Shown: positions 62,841 to 64,000 of the stretch, one piece after another | How positions within the stretch are numbered: the stretch's first letter is position 1 | Layout of the letters: each line of letters starts with the position of its first letter | From: Malurus cyaneus samueli | Taxonomy: Eukaryota; Chordata; Aves; Passeriformes; Maluridae | Direction: 5' to 3' | Assembly (NCBI GenBank): GCA_009741485.1 | Contig: CM019220.1 | Location: 30,448,185 to 30,512,184 of the forward strand | DNA: 64,000 nucleotides | Notes under the pieces: model-generated | Databases searched by the model: none | The model's input: only the letters and a program-made list of their open reading frames with translations | Told to the model about the DNA's origin: nothing | Made by a program: the position numbers and the translations under genes

Positions 62841-63545
62841 TATTTTTGCCCTTATTACATGCTTAAATGTTAGATAGCAGCTGTTGACATCATTAGGAGA
62901 AAATATTGCTCCCTCTCAGGGTAGATTTTTTACACCATTGAGACTTTGGGGGATTGACAGTCATGTTCTGGAGGAGATGCACCTTAAACTGGAAAACAAA
63001 CACATGGAAAAATCTTATGAACAAGATCACAGGAGATTATTAGACCTTGTCTCTGAGGATTGTGGTTACACATTTCACCTTTTTGCTGCTCTCCTGGTGC
63101 CTTAAAATTACCAAAAGATTCTAACACTACCTATTAATAAGAGACAAAAAAAAAGAAATTGTTCAGTCTTTTTGGACGTATTTCTTCATCTTCCTATTCT
63201 TCATCTTAGATATGTCCAAACAGCAGCAGAGTTTTTATGGCATTAGAAAAGCTATGCTGCAACATTCCTTACCCTCCACAGAAAGTTTTAAAAGCCTCAA
63301 GCTTTCTTTTTTTAGTTTTACTTATTCTTCCTCAGTAAAACTTTTCAGTGACTCTGATATGAAGCGAATCTTAATCAACCAATTTAGCTGAGAGAGATTA
63401 AAATATTTAATACCAGGGCAAAACATAATTCAGGTCTTTGCTAATATCCTAACCATTCTTACTTTTTCTCTACTTATGGTATTTAGAAGATGGAATTCAC
63501 ATTTATTTCTTAGCTTACCATCTAAATGAACAAAGGAATTATTTT
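62841..63545. other. Unique A+T-rich non-coding DNA
   Basis: No exon, RNA gene or repeat is recognised. One featureless 73-codon frame (62884-63105) is present. Confidence 0.6.
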
Positions 63546-63605
63546 CATAGACTCCCAGATTATACAGGTGGGAAAAGATCTCATCAATCATCCAAGCTGT
63601 GCCCT
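63546..63605 (-). mobile_element. Probable eroded CR1 LINE 3'-end scrap (reverse)
   Basis: 'catagactcccagattatac', then 'aggtgggaaaagatctcatc' and 'aatcatccaagctgtgccc', parallels the reverse complement of CR1 termini. Those read 'catagaatcatagaat', then 'aggttggaaaagacct', 'aagatcatc' and 'agtccaacc'. Spacing is kept but divergence is high and only about 60 bases align. It is called with moderate confidence. Confidence 0.5.
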
Positions 63606-64000
63606 TGTTAAAGCCTTCTACAGAGCAGTAGGTCATGGCTGGCCTGTTTTCAGTCACAAACTCACCTTCAGCAATGTAACAATAGAGTTTTCTTGCCAAT
63701 GCACATAATCATATATAAAACTCTCATATTTCCAACTCATCTTAAATCTTTTTGTTTTGCTTAGGGTGATAGAATACTTATTTTTCAGTAAACTAAGCTA
63801 TATCTTAAAAAAAAAAAATTACCATACTTGAAAAACCCAAGAATTGTTCCTAGAGAAACAGAAGGCAGGTGGAAATCTTAATTTTGCCATTTCTCAACGT
63901 GCAAGATTGTATCTGCTGTTAAGGGCAGCAAAAAGCACACATGGGAAATGCAACCAGGGAGTTTAAGAAAATGGGGTAACACTACACAAAACTTCTGCCA
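63606..64000. other. Unique A+T-rich non-coding DNA (window end)
   Basis: Nothing recognisable is present except a 12-13 base A run near 63808. The reverse frame at 63430-63699 spans the CR1 scrap and is not considered coding. Confidence 0.6.

Noticed and set aside
1..64000. Bacterial or phage-style systems (operons, CRISPR, tRNA clusters, attachment sites)
   Set aside because: There is no gene packing, ribosome binding sites or direct-repeat arrays. CR1 remnants and stop-dense frames identify vertebrate nuclear DNA.

Overview
This window looks like non-coding nuclear DNA from a vertebrate, most probably a bird. The sequence is A+T-rich, has no operon-like gene packing, and is dense in stop codons in all frames. 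The clearest lineage marker is a scatter of truncated CR1 LINE 3' ends. They carry the family's recognisable terminal text: 'ggttggaagggacc' plus 'gatcatctggtccaacc' on the reverse-oriented copies, and the forms leading to 'ctatgattc' on the forward ones. CR1 also dominates in crocodilians and turtles. The very low density of other interspersed repeats favours a bird; I cannot name the species.

I recognise no protein-coding exon, tRNA, rRNA, CRISPR array or intact mobile element. The longest reading frames (about 200-300 codons, 6858-7766, both strands) are artefacts of a 621-bp purine tract. The remaining long frames have no recognisable domain, often lack an early ATG, and sit in locally G+C-richer DNA where stops are rarer. 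The window is therefore part of a gene desert or of one or more very large introns.

Layout: 1-7014 is unique A+T-rich DNA. 7015-7635 is a GGAA/GAAA-type polypurine tract. 7636-15960 is unique DNA with G+C-richer patches at about 10085-10480 and 15040-15270. 15961-16098 is a forward CR1 remnant. 18549-18592 is a reverse CR1 scrap, and 18720-19100 is a motif-dense enhancer candidate. 24294-24545 is a forward CR1 remnant. 24546-41430 is a long unique stretch with homopolymers and several notable short sites: a NF-E2/MAF site at 31581 and a palindromic E-box/RUNX site at 37016. 41431-41650 is the best preserved CR1 (reverse). 42045-42321 is a CpG cluster. 42676-42737 is an AAT-rich repeat. 45305-45376 holds POU/K50 homeodomain-like sites. 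49370-49870 is G+C-richer and includes an acceptor-like site followed by a strong-Kozak small ORF. 58385-58408 is a perfect AT palindrome. 62638-62651 is an RFX-like site, and 63546-63605 is a weak CR1 remnant.

No set of genes working together can be described. If the window has function, it is more likely regulatory (dispersed enhancers, one CpG-rich element, possibly an unannotated RNA exon) than protein-coding. All regulatory calls rest on reading short motifs by eye, so they are hypotheses. Repeat calls rest on family consensus text I know, not on a database search.
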